Below, in pieces: positions 1 to 10,536 of a stretch of 64,000 bases of DNA (position 1 is its first letter; each line of letters starts with the position of its first letter). A program made the position numbers and the translations under genes. Location: NCBI GenBank assembly GCA_963971405.1, contig OZ020490.1:1984001-2048000 (forward strand), read 5' to 3'. The notes below the pieces were generated by a model. The model ran no database searches. It was not told where the DNA came from and saw nothing but the letters and a program-made list of their open reading frames with translations. The stretch comes from Psococerastis gibbosa. Lineage: Eukaryota > Arthropoda > Insecta > Psocodea > Psocidae.

Positions 1-322
1 CGTGGCACTCATGATCGAGCGTTGCACTCATTATGGACAATGGTAATAACATTTTGGAAAGTACATTTTCTTTTATAAATATGACAATGAGTAGTGCAGA
101 AAGATCAAGAAAATGCCGAATGAATAGAAAATTGAACCCAGAGCGAGAATTACTACACAAGACAAAGCATAAAATGAGGAATGGAAGAAGGTAGATGATT
201 TGACAAAACTTGAACAGAACAAACCAAGAATTTGTCAGCCTTCACCACCCCATCAAGGTGTCAGAAAACTAGCAGACGATCGAGCAGTTACTGGCGACAA
301 GCTACAAACCGGAACTCACCTA

Positions 323-1635
323 CCTAGTCCTGCCATAAGTTCTGTCCCTAAGGTTATGACATGGTGCAAGGAATCAAAAAGTTTAATATGGTTCGATTAT
401 TATTTTTTACATTGAATTATTCATACTGAAGTAATAAAACATACTAAATTTCAAAATGTCCACCATCGTTTTGAACACTAGCCTGAAGACGTTGTGGCTA
501 CTCATCTATTGCGGCACGGACGGTTTCCAAAGCTAGATCTTGGGCTGCCATGATGGGGGAATGCTTCAGGCTATCCAAATTTGGGTGACGCTTTGAGCAG
601 GCCTTGGCCTCCAAAACTGACCACAATGAATAGTCCAGGGGGTTCAAGTCTGGACTACCAGAGAGCCAGTCTGCTGTCGCAATAAATCCGGGATTTTGGT
701 TCTGAGCCACTCCTGAGTGGTTTTGGCTCTGTGCGCAGGCGCTGAATCTTGCTGCAAGCACCAATCGTCCCCGTTGAACAAATTGGTATTGAGAGGCTTC
801 AATACTCCTTCCAAAACGTCTTTCTGGTACACTTTAGCTCCAGTTTTTACGCCTTTTTCGCAAAATGCTGGGTTGTCACCCCCTGGTACGACACCCCCCA
901 CTACACCATCACTGAAGACGGGTGATGACCTCGTTGCACCCTGGAAACAACTTCCCTGGCTTCCCGAGATGAATGAGCATAGACCTTGTCATTTTGGCGG
1001 TTGTAAACCTCTTCTACCCCAAAAACTTTTTCGTCGGTGGAAAGGATCCACTCATGACCTTGAGCTGCGTGCCACGTAAGTAACGCCTGCGCTCTGGTCC
1101 TCCTGATAGCACGTAGTGCTGGAGTGAGCAGGTGTCCTGTGGATCTCCGATAGGCCTTCATCTATAGATCGTCACTGACAAGTCATGACATGGACCTCTT
1201 GGACATGTCGAGTTCCCTGGCATGATTTTCTGCTTTCGGAGTGGATTTCTCCGAATTCGCTCCCTCACCACTTTAACTGCTTTAGCAGTCCTCACAGTCC
1301 TCGAACGCCCAGATCACGGCCCTTCTTCAAAACTAGAAGTCTCGTTGTAACGATTAATTGCACGGTACACAAATGTTTGAGTTATTTTTAAAGGCTTCAA
1401 AGTTTTAAAAATGTCATTAGGAGGCATACCATACTTGTAGAGGCATATCACGGTAATACGGTTTTCATCAGTACCCCATTCCATCTCAACAGGGCGAAGT
1501 TTTAACCGCAACTGGTGTTATTCCACTAGCAGAAAGAACAATGTAAATAATGCCAGGGTTGACAAGCATCAACCCTTGAGATACAGTCAGGAGTGGCCAA
1601 AATGCCGCAGGGACAGAACTTATGGCAGGACTAGG
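323..1635 (-). mobile_element. mariner-type DNA transposon, degenerate
   Basis: The 29 bp at 321-349 are repeated exactly in inverse orientation at 1609-1637. Taking the outer TA as the target duplication leaves 27 bp terminal inverted repeats containing TGCCATAAGTTCTGTCCCT. The 1.31 kb length, the TA target and the transposase inside all fit an IS630/Tc1/mariner element. It interrupts the older decayed reading frame on either side. Confidence 0.85.
444..1511 (-). pseudogene. mariner/Tc1-superfamily transposase, broken
   Basis: The coding strand starts at the ATG ending at 1511 and can be followed to a TAG at 444-446, in at least four pieces in different frames. The N-terminal piece (1511 to 1314) carries a helix-turn-helix with WGTDENRITVICLYKYG. 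The middle piece (1161 to 901) holds the first catalytic aspartate in ILSTDEKVF. The third piece (901 to 644) holds the second in WCLQQDSAPAH, and the last (764 to about 450) holds the third in SPDLNPLDYSLW. The family catalyses cut-and-paste transposition with a D,D,D triad. Frameshifts and stop codons make this copy non-functional. Its full-length relatives are about 340-350 residues, and the remaining pieces cover most of that length. Confidence 0.85.
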
Positions 1636-1985
1636 TACATGAAAAAGGTTCCGTTATGCTGCATTGCTGCGGTTGCAAGAGAAACTGTCGACGACGATGA
1701 AGGAGAGAAGGTGGTTGTGTTCATGAGGGTGTGCAAGAATAACATATTCCGCTTGGACGATAATGATATAGCATAAGGCCTACATCAAATTCGATGATAT
1801 TATTCAAATACCTACTTCCCTCTCTTAATATACAGAACAAGGGGAAAAGAATTTTTTTTGAGTTTCAATGCGACGTAAATTTCTTCGAAAAATAGAAATT
1901 TCGAAAAGATACCATTGTTTCTATTTCTTCTAGTCAGTCAAACCTCCACCAGTCATGAGTGTAACTAGATAATCATGAGTGCAAG

Positions 1986-2772
1986 GGACCTGTTTTAAAT
2001 ATTTTTCCAAACATTCTTATGACTTTTCTTAGACGAAGTTTCAATAAATTGCTATAATTTGTTAGGTCTCATACGTTTTTGATGTGTCTTTAACTTTTCC
2101 CTTACGTTTAAAAATATTTTTCGGAATTGAAGACCTTCTCATTACAAGCAATTGTGACATTCATGACTTCGATTTAGTAGAAAATTGAGCAACTTACAGA
2201 TATTGAGACATTTAGCAGAAGTGCAGGGGGATAGGACACATGGCAAAACTAATTGGGTGGAAAAATGCTTAAGGAAAGTTTTACGTAAGACGCAAACTAT
2301 TTGAAGTTGTCTCGTTGCACTCATGGCAAATTTCGGTAACTCCTAATCTTCAAACACGTTTAAAACTGTTATTGTTGAAAATGAAGACAAACCACGTCAG
2401 TTATAGGTAGAAAGAATATAATAGGACCCAAAAAAATATTAACGGGCAATTTTGAGTTGATAAAATAATTAAAAGTAAACAATTCAGATTTGTCAATGTT
2501 TTTGATAATGACTCACTTACGTTCGTAACTTATTATAGGGGTTAAAATGTATACAAAGAAATTTTGAATATAGGCCTAGCTCTTTCCATTCTAATTTAAA
2601 AAATTTAATTTACATTTTTAATCTAGGCTAAGATATAATCGCCATAGTAGGCCCACAGAAGAGTAAATGCAGATTTCAGCACAAAGGCAATTCATTGTAG
2701 TATTATATGGTACATACAACAGTGACATTAAATTAACTTTGGCTGAAGAAGTAACCTCCTCGTTATAACCGA
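1986..2772. other. No gene recognised
   Basis: AT-rich sequence with no long open frame or recognisable domain. A CACTCAT word near 2314 resembles the arms of the element to the left, so the element may extend this far. Confidence 0.4.
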
Positions 2773-2795
2773 AATTAGAGGATAGATATGGACCC

Positions 2796-2868
2796 AAGCT
2801 TGTGGTCCAGCGGTTAAGGCGACGCCCCGGTTAGGCGTAGATCATAGGTTCGAATCCCGCCAAGCTCA
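2796..2868 (+). repeat. tRNA-like sequence (SINE head or tRNA pseudogene)
   Basis: A 73 nt cloverleaf-like stretch. The acceptor arms AAGCTTG and CAAGCTC pair at 6 of 7 positions. An A-box-like TGGTCCAGCGG and a perfect B box GGTTCGAATCC are present. The anticodon stem ACGCC/GGCGT is perfect, with a 7 nt loop CCGGTTA that would give anticodon GGT (threonine). Against a working tRNA, position 33 is C rather than T and the T stem has only two good pairs. An imperfect inverted repeat flanks it (2773-2792 and 2875-2890), so it probably travels as part of a repeat. Confidence 0.5.
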
Positions 2869-2890
2869 GTTTTTTCCATATTCTCTAATT

Positions 2891-3760
2891 TTGGGGGACA
2901 AAGGCAATTAATTAATTTATCGATCCACGGCCACCAACAACTAAAAATAGTCAGAGCGACATTTTGTAGAAACCACTTTTTTGACATCGTCCTACCCTAA
3001 CAGTGCCTACAATATTTTTTATCCCGGTGGTCCGGGGGGTGCTAATCCTGGCACTTTGACTGCTTTTTTGACAACTAGACTAGTAACACAATTAGTACTG
3101 ACAACTGGAGTACTCACGGCAGAGGCTAGGGCGACTAGCGCCAGTACCAACCAGAGGCAGGCCATCCTAAACAATGAGAAAAGTTATCTGCCGCATAACC
3201 CATTATAACATGTAACGAGCTGAAACGGTACTGATAAATACGGAGTATCTCATCAGATAAGCAAATCTTAATTCCATTTGAAACAAGGCAATTACCGACC
3301 CCAAGTAGGTACAATATATTACATATAGTTTAATATTAGAGTTTGCTGAATTAGCAAATCTTTTGCTAGTTTGAGGATTCTTAAAATGGGGTATATTGCA
3401 AATATAGCATCTGGGCCATTTCAAGTGAAGCGGACAAAGAAAGAAAAATCAAGTGCTGGATTTCGTTCATAGCTACGTTAATTATTGTACTTCTATGCGG
3501 GTAAAAAAATTGTACATGATTATTTTCATTTTTGTAGCTTAGTTTCTCCAATTTATGCAACTTCTAGGAATTTTTTCCAACATCGCTTTTTTTTTCTTCA
3601 AATAGTATGGAAATTTACACTAAAAATTCTAGAATCGTATCTCGATTCGTACAGAAGATATAAAAGAAGGGGCGGCATAGCGATTAAGTATTACAAGTGT
3701 AAAAAAAAAGAAATATCTTATTATCTTATATCTTATCTTATCGACTGTAGACCAGTCAGA
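2891..3760. other. No gene recognised
   Basis: AT-rich sequence with short open frames but no domain I recognise. It ends at the copia target site, AATAT at 3761-3765. Confidence 0.4.
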
Positions 3761-3765
3761 AATAT

Positions 3766-3958
3766 TGTTAAATATTGAAGTAAAATGAAATAACACAAAA
3801 GTAATCAGCAACTCTTGACAGGAAATCATGTATTGGCGGGAAAAACATGTAGTAGAATATTTTTTTAATTTCCTGTTTACACTTATGTCAATAATAAAAT
3901 AATAAACATGACCACGTTTTAAGTTAAATAAACCTGGCGTTTTATTTCAAATTCAAGA
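3766..3958 (+). repeat. copia 5' LTR
   Basis: 193 bp, starts TGTTAAATATTG and ends TTCAAATTCAAGA. No difference from 7951-8143 was found by eye. Confidence 0.9.
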
Positions 3959-3972
3959 GGTTATGGGCCCAG
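3959..3972 (+). promoter_or_regulatory. Primer-binding site, half-tRNA initiator Met type
   Basis: GGTTATGGGCCCAG is the reverse complement of the anticodon arm of insect initiator tRNA-Met rather than of its 3' end. This is the arrangement known for Drosophila copia, where a cleaved 5' tRNA half primes minus-strand synthesis. It sits immediately after the 193 bp LTR. Confidence 0.8.
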
Positions 3973-4000
3973 GCGTTTTTTAAAGTGAATAAGAAGAAAA

Positions 4001-7000
4001 ATGGAAGAAATACAAGGTATTGAAAAACTTAAGTCGCAGGAGAATTATCCCATGTGGAAATTCCAGGCTGACGTAATCTTGAAAGCCAAAGGCTTATACA
4101 GTATCGTATCAGGAACTGAGAAATTGTCGTCAATTGACCCGAAAGACGTTAAAAATATTGAACTTTGGAAAATCAGAGATGCAAAGGCATCCCAAATCAT
4201 TATTTCCACTATGGAACGGAGTGCACTGGTGCACATAATGGCTATGTCACAGGCAGAGGACATGTACAAAGCTTTAAGGGACATTTACGAACGCGACACT
4301 TACGAAATAAAGTGTGCATTAATGAAAAGTTTCTATGATTATAATATAAAGGCTAATAACGTATTAGGCAGTGTAGCGGAAATCCTAAATATAGTTCATA
4401 GATTAAAAGGCTTGAAGGAAAGCATAAGTGATGAAATGGTGCTGACAAAAATTCTATCATCGTTGCCTAAGGAATATAAGTACTTCAATGTTGCATGGGA
4501 TTCTACCCAGCAGTCTGAAAAGACATTGTCAAATTTAATTGCACGAATAACAAAAGAAAATACACTGATGAAACAGGAAGCAAAAGAAGATGAAGCAGTT
4601 GCTTTTAAAAGTCAAGGACAATTTCAAAACAAGCAAGCAAAATTAATTAAATGTTATGGTTGCGGCGGACTAGGCCATAAAATATCTTCATGTGAAAAGA
4701 AGAAGCAGCAGAAGAGCTGTACGTACTGCAACCGCACAAATCACGAATCTACGTCATGTTTTTACAAAGACAAGGGGCTACATTGTACAATATGCAAGCG
4801 TAGAAATCACCGTACTGACCAATGTTACTATAAGAAGGATAGAGATGCCGAAGAAAAGAGGAATAAACATAGTTATGTATCCTTTTACGTTGGTAACTCA
4901 TCTAATAATGGAGTAAGTACAGTTGAATTTGTTTTAGATAGCGGATCGAACTGTCACTTAGTAAATAATGATCGTTGCCTGATAAATTGTGAAAAAGAAT
5001 GTTTAAAAATAAAAATTGCTGATAATAAAAATTTTTTAACCACTGAGAAAGTAGGCAATGCTGTATTTAGTGAATGTATGCTAAATGATGTACACTTTGC
5101 ACCTAATTTGTCGAAAAATTTACTTTCTGTTCCAAAAATTACTGAAAATGGTGGAACAGTAATCTTTACAAAAAGAAATGTAATTGTAGAAAAGGATAAT
5201 ACTGTTGTATTAAAGGGTGAAAAGCAAAGTAATGGTTTGTATACAATGAACCTGAATTTAATTAAAAGTCAAGCGTTAATTTCTAATGTAGACTCTAGTA
5301 TTGAGTGGCATAAAAAGATGGGTCATTTAAATTTTAAAGATCTTCAGAAACTGCATAGTCTGAGTCAAGGTATGCCAAACATTTCAGAGAAAAATAATGA
5401 ACTCTGCAAAATATGTGTCGAATCAAAACAAACACGACTACCATTCAAAAGCCAGAGAGCCAGGGCAAATAGGCTTTTAGAGATTATACATTGTGATGTT
5501 TTAGGTCCAATAGATCCTTTGACTCATGATGGAAAAAGATTCGTACTTACCTGTTTGGATGACTACAGTCACTTTGGGATGATTTATCTACTAAAAAGGA
5601 AAAGTGAAGTAGAAGAAAGCCTGAAAGACTATATAAGGAAGGCAGAAGTTTTTACAGGTAAAAGGGTTCACAAAATAAGATGCGACAATGGAGGAGAATT
5701 TACTGCTAGGTCTCTAACATCATGGTGTCGCATAAGGGGTATAATATTCGATTATACTGTACCCTATTCGCCAGAATTAAATGGAAAGGCAGAACGTCTA
5801 AATCGAGTATTAACAGAGCGTACTCGAGCGTTACTGTTAGAAGGCAAGGTTGAAAAAGAAATGTGGGGTGAAGCTATGTATGTAGCTATGTACCTACTAA
5901 ATAGAAGCCCGACTTCAACTCTAGACTGTACTCCATACGAAAAATGGTTTGGTGAAAAACCTAATTTAAGTAGATTACAAGTATTTGGTTCACCTGCGTA
6001 TGGAAAAGTTCTCTCACATGTGGGAAAATTAGACAGTAGAAGTAAACCATATATTTTTGTTGGATATAGTAATAATTCCTACCGTTTATGGGACGCAGAC
6101 AACAGAAAAGTAATAAGGTCAAGAGACGTAGTAGTTTTTCCACACAAAAAGAAATTCTTACAATTATTTGAAGAAAATGAAGAAAATTTAATAACAGATG
6201 GAAGTCAAAATCAAGAAGAATGTGTTGAGACAGAAGAAGAGGAGGAAGACTGCAGTGAAAGTCAACGGGAAAAACCCAGACCAGAGAGATATAAGCGGAG
6301 ACCTGACAGGTATGGCTTTAACGAAAGCGATTATGATTTCGAAAATTATTGTCTATTATCCTATAGGGAAGCTATTGAAGGTCCAGATAAGAAAAAATGG
6401 ATGAAAGCTATTGAGGAAGAAAAGAAGTCTCTACAAGAGAACAACACTTGGCTGTATGTTAACCGAGGAGAAGCAAATGGGCATACAATATTAACCAGTA
6501 AATGGGTATTAAAGGAAAAAGAAGATGGCAGATTTAAGGCACGAGTAGTAGTTAGAGGTTTCAATCAAGAGTATGGTGTAGACTACTATGAGACATTTAG
6601 TCCGGTAGTAAATTCAGTCGCCTTGAGAACAATGTTTGCCATAGCAGCCCAAAAGGGTTTAAAGTTAAAAACATTTGACGTTCAGACGGCTTTCTTGTAC
6701 GGGAAACTAGATGAACCTGTATACATGGAAGTACCTGAAGGGTATAATGTGAAAAATAAAATATGCAAACTGCAAAAGGCACTTTATGGTCTAAAACAGG
6801 CTCCACTTAAGTGGAACCAGACTTTGAAAACTGTTCTGAATGAATTAGGCTTAAAGCAATTGAAAACTGAACAATGTATTTACAAGAACAATGATAACAC
6901 ACTATTTCTTTGCTGTTATGTAGATGATGGCGCGATCTATGGTAAAAATGAGCATGAAATTGATAAATTACTTGAAAACCTAAAACGTAATTTTAAAATT

Positions 7001-7855
7001 AAAATTTTTAACAGCCCTAAAATTTATGCTGGTATTGAAATAACAAATGACGAAAATGGTATCATTTTAAGTCAGGCTGCCTACTGTAAACAAGTTTTGA
7101 GCAGATTTAATATGTCAAATTGTAAGAGCGTGGATACACCGTTATCTCCAGCTGAAGATGATTCACTGGACACAAAGAATGAAAGTTTTCCTTATAGACA
7201 GGCAGTGGGAAGTCTTCTGTATTTAAGTACTAAGACGAGACCTGATATATCATATGCTGTAGGCTATGAAACGCGCTCGATGGAAAATCCTACAAACAAT
7301 AGTGTTATAAATTTGAAAAGAACGCTAAAGTATTTGATGGGCACTCAAAATTGTGGCATAAAATTTAATAAAGAGAGTAAAGATTTTAACTTAAATGTGT
7401 ACTGTGATTCAGATTACGCAGGCGATGTGAAGGATCGAAAAAGTACAACAGGATTCATTTTATTCCTGTGTGGCGGTCCTATTTCGTGGTGCAGTCGTAA
7501 ACAACCTGTTGTAGCGACATCTACCACAGAAGCTGAATTTATATCAGCAGCTGAGTGCATAAAAGAAACTTTATACGTAAAAGCCCTCATTGAGGAAATA
7601 ATTGAGAATAAAATAAATGTGTCACTTAATATTGATAATAACAGTACTATTTGTCTTATTAAGAACGGCCAGTTTAACAGGCGCACAAAACATATCGATA
7701 TAAGGTATTTCTTTCTGTGCGAAAAATTTAACGAAAAATTGTTTGAAATAAAATATGTAAAAACGGAAGATCAACTGGCTGATATACTCACGAAAGCATT
7801 AAAAAGAAATAAATTTATGTATTTTTCTAAGAACTTGGTTAAAAATGTTGAGTAA
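4001..7855 (+). CDS. copia gag-pol polyprotein
   Basis: A single frame of 1284 residues starting at the first ATG after the leader. Parts in order: a gag domain of the copia type (about residues 1-200); three zinc-knuckle motifs near residues 218-275 (CYGCGGLGHKISSC and two variants); an aspartic protease site DSGSNCH near 312; the pre-integrase HHCC region near 435-480; an integrase core with CDVLGP, DNGGEF and ELNGKAE; a reverse transcriptase with FDVQTAFLYG and the YVDD box; and a C-terminal RNase H with YCDSDYAGD. The order integrase before reverse transcriptase defines Ty1/copia. The frame looks whole, and its length is in the usual range of about 1300-1400 residues. Confidence 0.95.
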   Translation: MEEIQGIEKLKSQENYPMWKFQADVILKAKGLYSIVSGTEKLSSIDPKDVKNIELWKIRDAKASQIIISTMERSALVHIMAMSQAEDMYKALRDIYERDTYEIKCALMKSFYDYNIKANNVLGSVAEILNIVHRLKGLKESISDEMVLTKILSSLPKEYKYFNVAWDSTQQSEKTLSNLIARITKENTLMKQEAKEDEAVAFKSQGQFQNKQAKLIKCYGCGGLGHKISSCEKKKQQKSCTYCNRTNHESTSCFYKDKGLHCTICKRRNHRTDQCYYKKDRDAEEKRNKHSYVSFYVGNSSNNGVSTVEFVLDSGSNCHLVNNDRCLINCEKECLKIKIADNKNFLTTEKVGNAVFSECMLNDVHFAPNLSKNLLSVPKITENGGTVIFTKRNVIVEKDNTVVLKGEKQSNGLYTMNLNLIKSQALISNVDSSIEWHKKMGHLNFKDLQKLHSLSQGMPNISEKNNELCKICVESKQTRLPFKSQRARANRLLEIIHCDVLGPIDPLTHDGKRFVLTCLDDYSHFGMIYLLKRKSEVEESLKDYIRKAEVFTGKRVHKIRCDNGGEFTARSLTSWCRIRGIIFDYTVPYSPELNGKAERLNRVLTERTRALLLEGKVEKEMWGEAMYVAMYLLNRSPTSTLDCTPYEKWFGEKPNLSRLQVFGSPAYGKVLSHVGKLDSRSKPYIFVGYSNNSYRLWDADNRKVIRSRDVVVFPHKKKFLQLFEENEENLITDGSQNQEECVETEEEEEDCSESQREKPRPERYKRRPDRYGFNESDYDFENYCLLSYREAIEGPDKKKWMKAIEEEKKSLQENNTWLYVNRGEANGHTILTSKWVLKEKEDGRFKARVVVRGFNQEYGVDYYETFSPVVNSVALRTMFAIAAQKGLKLKTFDVQTAFLYGKLDEPVYMEVPEGYNVKNKICKLQKALYGLKQAPLKWNQTLKTVLNELGLKQLKTEQCIYKNNDNTLFLCCYVDDGAIYGKNEHEIDKLLENLKRNFKIKIFNSPKIYAGIEITNDENGIILSQAAYCKQVLSRFNMSNCKSVDTPLSPAEDDSLDTKNESFPYRQAVGSLLYLSTKTRPDISYAVGYETRSMENPTNNSVINLKRTLKYLMGTQNCGIKFNKESKDFNLNVYCDSDYAGDVKDRKSTTGFILFLCGGPISWCSRKQPVVATSTTEAEFISAAECIKETLYVKALIEEIIENKINVSLNIDNNSTICLIKNGQFNRRTKHIDIRYFFLCEKFNEKLFEIKYVKTEDQLADILTKALKRNKFMYFSKNLVKNVE

Positions 7856-7950
7856 AACATAAATTAGTATGTAATGTTTAGATTTAAGTTATTTGGTTAA
7901 TAGAACCACTAATGCAAACTTTGGAAAGGAGATTGCTGATTAAGGGGGAA

Positions 7951-8143
7951 TGTTAAATATTGAAGTAAAATGAAATAACACAAAAGTAATCAGCAACTCT
8001 TGACAGGAAATCATGTATTGGCGGGAAAAACATGTAGTAGAATATTTTTTTAATTTCCTGTTTACACTTATGTCAATAATAAAATAATAAACATGACCAC
8101 GTTTTAAGTTAAATAAACCTGGCGTTTTATTTCAAATTCAAGA
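7951..8143 (+). repeat. copia 3' LTR
   Basis: Second LTR copy, preceded by the purine tract AAGGGGGAA (7942-7950) that would prime plus-strand synthesis. Confidence 0.9.
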
Positions 8144-8148
8144 AATAT

Positions 8149-8383
8149 CCCATCCCTTAGCAGAAATGCTCCTCAACATTTCGAAGCATGAAATGTGTAA
8201 GGTTTAGATCGGCTACCATCTTGAAACAAAATGGTGGATCACACTGGTTAGCGAACTCGATCAAGACATTTGTGTGATAAATTCTTGAGCCAAGTTTCGT
8301 CAAAATCGGATAATATCTACGGAAGTTAGTGTTTTCTAAAATCGATATATATACATACAGTACATAGCCTACTGTATATACTG
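8149..8383. other. No gene; generic dispersed-repeat text
   Basis: Contains a phrase (GCCAAGTTTCGTCAAAATCG and neighbours) of a kind that recurs at 30.2 kb and 61.5 kb here and in many invertebrate repeats. No coding capacity seen. Confidence 0.3.
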
Positions 8384-8992
8384 GGGGTCTTCACAGTGTT
8401 GGTGTTATCGAGTTAGATTTATTTAGCAACTTCGGTGGAGCGTGCTAGTACGTGCGAGTATCTACACACCTTGCGGTCGGATACGTGTCGCAACTCGACA
8501 CAAGTACCTATTGGGTGACTTAGTGAGGCAATTGAAGAGGTTAATCGGATAAAAAAAAAAGTGCTATCAAAGTTAACCCATAATCGTGAGTGGACCTCGG
8601 GGGTGAGTTATCATGCTATATCAAAAACCTTTTACAGGGTAAACAACGTGGTAGTAGTCAGACGTTCATGGCACGGGTTTAAAGAAACTGGCAAAACCCG
8701 CAGAACTCAATTCAAGTGCCACATTTGTTTATATTTTTTGTTCATTTTGATTATTATAATTTTTAGTATTTACGGTAATTGCTGGTGACATAATAGATAA
8801 TACAAAAAATTTAAATGCTACAAAATTTTAAACGCGTGTTTCAAATCAATCGACAAAAACAAAGATAGCTATATAGCACAGTTAACCAACTTGGAAGTGT
8901 GTTTAGGATAGCACGCTGGTTAGCTTGGTTATCGGTGTGTTAACTTAACTTAACTAGGTATAACTCGATAACAACAACACTGTGAAGACCCC
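8384..8992. mobile_element. Non-autonomous inverted-repeat DNA element, 0.6 kb
   Basis: The ends are inverted repeats of about 31 bp with one mismatch in the core: GGGGTCTTCACAGTGTTG at the left and its complement at 8975-8992, both continuing into TTATCGAGTTA. No transposase frame lies inside. I see no clear target duplication, so the superfamily is not assigned. A tRNA-derived SINE copy lies within it at 8425-8560. Confidence 0.6.
8425..8560 (+). repeat. tRNA-derived SINE, copy 1
   Basis: Shares its layout with 28522-28660 and with the reverse strand of 24184-24357: a GCRACTTCGGTGG-type start, a GTGCGAGT-type middle and a GAAGAGGTTAATCGGAT end. An A-box-like block and a weak B-box-like block suggest tRNA ancestry. 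This copy ends in a short A run. Confidence 0.55.
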
Positions 8993-9663
8993 TATTATAT
9001 AACATTTTGACCGGGGGTGGTTTCAGGCTGAGGGGGTCATGAAATAAAAAGTTGTAAAGAAATTTTCCTGATGTTGAACATTAGTCGCCGTCTCAATAGG
9101 TAGATAAATCTCCCTAAAACGTTCAGCGTCCGGAGGAAGGAGTTAAAAAACCAAGCGTGTTAATGATGGCCACGTATCTTAATTTTTATTATTTTTATAA
9201 TATAATTACCTTATGGACTGTCAGTTTAACAAATAAATAAAAACTATGCATTGTAATTAACTTTTGACCCCATCGTGACAAGTCATTTTTGTACTTAGTG
9301 CTGGGGATTAATGCTTTGATTTTTATTGATTGTTCAATTGTGTATATACTACTTACTTAATTAAAGGATGAGGAGTATTTCTTCTAATGGATGCTGATAG
9401 CTCTACCATGATTATTTCCTGTGAAATTCTGTTTCGTACAAAAACGTGTCCAGTGTGTTCGTAATTTACTTCATTTTGCAGATAAAAACATTCAACGAAT
9501 TCGCCACCCCTATGACTGCACCTGCCATCATACGTTGCAGTTTCACCATCCCTTTTTTTGGACAACTATCGATCGGCATTTGTTGTAAAATTTGAAACTG
9601 TACACCTGTAAGGTTTCTCTCCTTATGCTGTCTCTTAAGAGAGTACGTACGTCTCGTAGGAAA
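8993..9663. other. No gene recognised
   Basis: AT-rich sequence with only short frames (one of 70 codons on the minus strand at 9353-9565, no known domain). Confidence 0.35.
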
Positions 9664-9671
9664 TAGGTACC

Positions 9672-9833
9672 CAAGGACGGATACAGGGGGGGGGGGGGGT
9701 AGCTGCCCCCCAAAATTTGGTAAATCTATTGTAAATTAAGTTATTACGCTCTAATTTAGTCGATCCTACATAAGTTTTTCCTAATTTGACCCTCAGCTAC
9801 CCCCCCCCCCCAAATGGGCTGGATCCGTCCCTG
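9672..9833. mobile_element. hAT-type MITE, 162 bp
   Basis: Terminal inverted repeats CAAGGACGGATACAG and CAGGGACGGATCCAG (read inward) are each followed by a long G run. An exact 8 bp target duplication TAGGTACC lies at 9664-9671 and 9834-9841. The 8 bp duplication and CA-starting ends are hAT hallmarks. There is no coding capacity. Confidence 0.85.
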
Positions 9834-9841
9834 TAGGTACC

Positions 9842-10536
9842 CCAAAATACGTAATAAATAACCAAATTTTGTTATATTATAAGGGGTACCTTAACTAGTC
9901 CTTTATCATGGTTTATAACACCTAATTTTTAATTTAATTACATTTGATTTGATTTATGGCTCGACGAGAAGAGCTGGAGCTCAAACACGAACCGATGCCA
10001 AAGCAAACATCGTGCGATTGACAGAGATTGTGCTGTTTTTGAAGTGAGGGTCCTGGGAACTGTGTCATTATATCGCAGTATGACATTAATAGCTAAGCCT
10101 AGATGTCATTTTCCGCAGTTGTGCCCCTAGTAATGACATCCCTTGTCATATATATAATGGGGAATCACATTTAGATAATGTCGCAACCTTTAGCTTCTCC
10201 AAGTTAATGACCATGACGATATACAGTAAGTCGTCGGGATAGCACCGACTCGGTCCAGCTTGCAGAGTACTGGACTATGTAGCAGAAGGCCGATGTTCGA
10301 GACTCGACTTAGTAAGTGCAAAAATCAAATATCACAAGAAACATGAATCGTAGAGTTGCCAGAAATATTAGGACAAGCAGAAGAAATATTTCTGATCATT
10401 CCGATACATGATAATATTTACATCTAACACCAATTGGCCATTTGTAAAAAAAAGGAAGTTATATTGTATGTATATTTCCTCTGACAATTGAATTTGTGCA
10501 AAAACGCGTGGCGGGGATACCGATTTGCACGTGTAC
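9842..10536. other. No gene; weak tRNA-like stretch inside
   Basis: About 10237-10310 has an A-box-like GGTCCAGCTTGCAGAGTAC and a B-box-like GATGTTCGAGACTCG at tRNA spacing but only poor stems, so it is at most a decayed tRNA-derived SINE. Nothing else is recognised. Confidence 0.3.

Larger units (their letters stand above)
1..1985. repeat. Degenerate unidentified element, split by a mariner copy
   Basis: Positions 5-31 and 1955-1982 are imperfect inverted repeats, each built from two CACTCAT words, and CACTCAT occurs again near 2314. Just inside the left arm, 81-194 encodes a short basic peptide beginning MTMSSAERSRKCRMNRKL. On the other side of the mariner insertion, 1638-1776 reads MKKVPLCCIAAVARETVDDD and ends FRLDDNDIA, with an acidic tail continuing in another frame to about 1830. 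This looks like the two ends of one decayed coding region split by the mariner copy. I do not recognise the protein. The inverted repeats suggest a DNA transposon, but the left arm touches the window edge, so the boundary is unsure. Confidence 0.35.
3766..8143 (+). mobile_element. Ty1/copia LTR retrotransposon, looks whole, very young
   Basis: Two direct repeats of 193 bp (3766-3958 and 7951-8143) bound a 3.99 kb interior with one long gag-pol frame. I found no difference between the two LTRs by eye. The 5 bp AATAT is present at 3761-3765 and 8144-8148 as target duplication. A primer-binding site matching the anticodon region of initiator tRNA-Met follows the left LTR directly, and a purine tract (7942-7950) precedes the right one. 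Identical LTRs imply very recent insertion. The LTR end is ambiguous: a TG...CA reading would end each repeat 3 bp earlier (190 bp), giving an 8 bp flanking match. Confidence 0.95.

Noticed and set aside
10237-10310. Possible tRNA gene
   Set aside because: A and B boxes are recognisable, but the acceptor, anticodon and T stems do not pair well; at most a decayed SINE head.
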